A stretch of DNA of 64,000 nt from Chloroflexota bacterium (GTDB lineage Bacteria > Chloroflexota > Anaerolineae > Anaerolineales > UBA4823), in the NCBI GenBank assembly GCA_029782365.1, contig JAKOUW010000015.1:1-64000 (forward strand), in the 5' to 3' direction. This document shows positions 63,258 to 64,000 of this stretch, piece after piece (position 1 is the first letter of the stretch; each line of letters opens with the position of its first letter). The notes beneath the pieces were generated by a model. The model did no database searches, was not told where the DNA came from, and worked only from the letters and a program-made list of their open reading frames with translations. Position numbers and translations under genes: made by a program.

Positions 63258-64000
63258 TCAGTGAATATCAACGATCTCGCCTCCCAGGTCGCGCAGCGCA
63301 GATGCAACCATGCCATCACTATCCACACCGGGCGGTGGAGCCGAACGTTTGCCAGAAACCGTCGTGGAACGCACCTGGATTGGCCGGCCAAATATCTCTT
63401 TCAATACCTCTTGCACCAGCTTCAGGGTGTCGGGCACTTCGAGTTTATGTTTAAGCACATCCGTAGCAAAAGCCAAGGTCAGGGTATCTTCGTGTAATTG
63501 GCGCGTTTTGGCCGAATTCAAAAGCCCGTAAACCTGCGCATTGCGCTGGCGGGTTGATTCTAATATACGGCGCCAGTTTTGCTCCAACAAGCGGTTATCC
63601 CCACCGTCAGGCGGAGTGGGAGTCTCTGGCTCGATTGCCGCAGCGCTTACTGGAGGGACTGGCTGCCTGGCGGGTGTATTCGGCCGCGCGGATGCCGGCT
63701 GGACCGGCGTCCGCTGGGGTGATGCCTGCGGGCGAGCGGGCTGGGCTGGCGTCTCAGGCGCGGGTGGCTCCAAGACTTCCAAGAAGGCCATCTCCAGCGG
63801 CAAGCCGGGCATCCAACTGGTGCGCGCTTCGCTGGCCGCCTGGCTGAAAACCTTGATCAGGCGCAGCAAGTCAGGCACGCTGAACACTCTGACATGTTCC
63901 GCCATCTGCTGACGCGCGTCCGGCGAAACATCCAGCAAATCGCTGTTGCGCACATGCACCAGCATCAACGAGCGAGCGTAATCCACCACCTGACGAGCGA
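63258..64000 (-). CDS. dnaX: DNA polymerase III subunit gamma/tau, C-terminal part (partial)
   Basis: This gene is cut by the right window edge; about 247 C-terminal residues are visible. They include the end of the clamp-loader collar domain (LLRLIKVFSQAASEARTSWM, then LPLEMAFLEVLEP), a Pro/Ala-rich linker (about 40 residues) and a C-terminal tau-like domain (WRRILESTRQRNAQVYGLL). The Walker region lies outside the window. Context with ybaB and recR confirms the call. No frameshift site of the E. coli type can be judged from this part. Confidence 0.92.
   Translation of the reverse strand, partial: ARQVVDYARSLMLVHVRNSDLLDVSPDARQQMAEHVRVFSVPDLLRLIKVFSQAASEARTSWMPGLPLEMAFLEVLEPPAPETPAQPARPQASPQRTPVQPASARPNTPARQPVPPVSAAAIEPETPTPPDGGDNRLLEQNWRRILESTRQRNAQVYGLLNSAKTRQLHEDTLTLAFATDVLKHKLEVPDTLKLVQEVLKEIFGRPIQVRSTTVSGKRSAPPPGVDSDGMVASALRDLGGEIVDIH

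Overview
The window looks like a chromosomal segment of a Chloroflexota bacterium, probably Anaerolineae. This rests on G+C-rich coding, lipoproteins with long Thr/Pro-rich linkers after the lipobox, and a GH53/GH42 galactan locus. It is an inference from style and gene content; no database was consulted. The right part carries a complete rRNA operon on the minus strand (16S, tRNA-Ile, tRNA-Ala, 23S, 5S), preceded by recR, ybaB and the end of dnaX.

Layout. 1-612: 5' part of a broken RHS/YD-repeat surface protein gene. 870-4111: a CPA1 antiporter, a YczE-like membrane protein and ung. 4314-12869: a galactan/galacto-oligosaccharide locus. A sugar-binding lipoprotein, two permeases and a GH42 beta-galactosidase run leftward; a LacI regulator and a GH53 endo-galactanase run rightward. 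Both promoters carry a GTGAAcgTTCAC-type operator. 12892-26685: an N-heterocycle (purine-like) catabolic locus. It has a three-subunit molybdenum hydroxylase, an NCS2 permease, the FdrA/DUF1116/DUF2877 trio related to E. coli oxamate carbamoyltransferase, a cyclase-family hydrolase, a GNAT-like protein, and a thiolase-like protein that lacks the nucleophilic Cys, paired with a DUF35 protein.

27691-56608 is accessory DNA. Three copies of a 14-bp core, CTCTTGGCAATGAC, lie at 27693, 30467 and 56595; the last is the 3' end of the 5S rRNA gene. The first two copies are followed by the same element-end sequence. The last two are preceded by the same terminator-like block. This is what two tandem insertions into the 5S 3' end would leave. 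Element 1 (about 2.8 kb, decayed) holds a DUF262-HNH nuclease and fossils of an AbiEii toxin and a helicase. Element 2 (about 26 kb) starts with a large serine recombinase. It then carries a plasmid-like block on the plus strand (surface lipoprotein, FtsK/HerA ATPase, ParA, RHH protein, initiator, DnaC- and DnaB-like proteins, replication-relaxation protein, tyrosine recombinase, degenerate SNF2 protein). Its defence cargo is a low-G+C BfiI-like restriction-modification set, an ATPase/DUF6884/GIY-YIG-like operon and an AbiE toxin-antitoxin operon with an extra gene.

Main uncertainties: the excision products of the proposed 5S-targeting element, the substrate of the heterocycle pathway, and whether the two frame breaks in the RHS gene are real.
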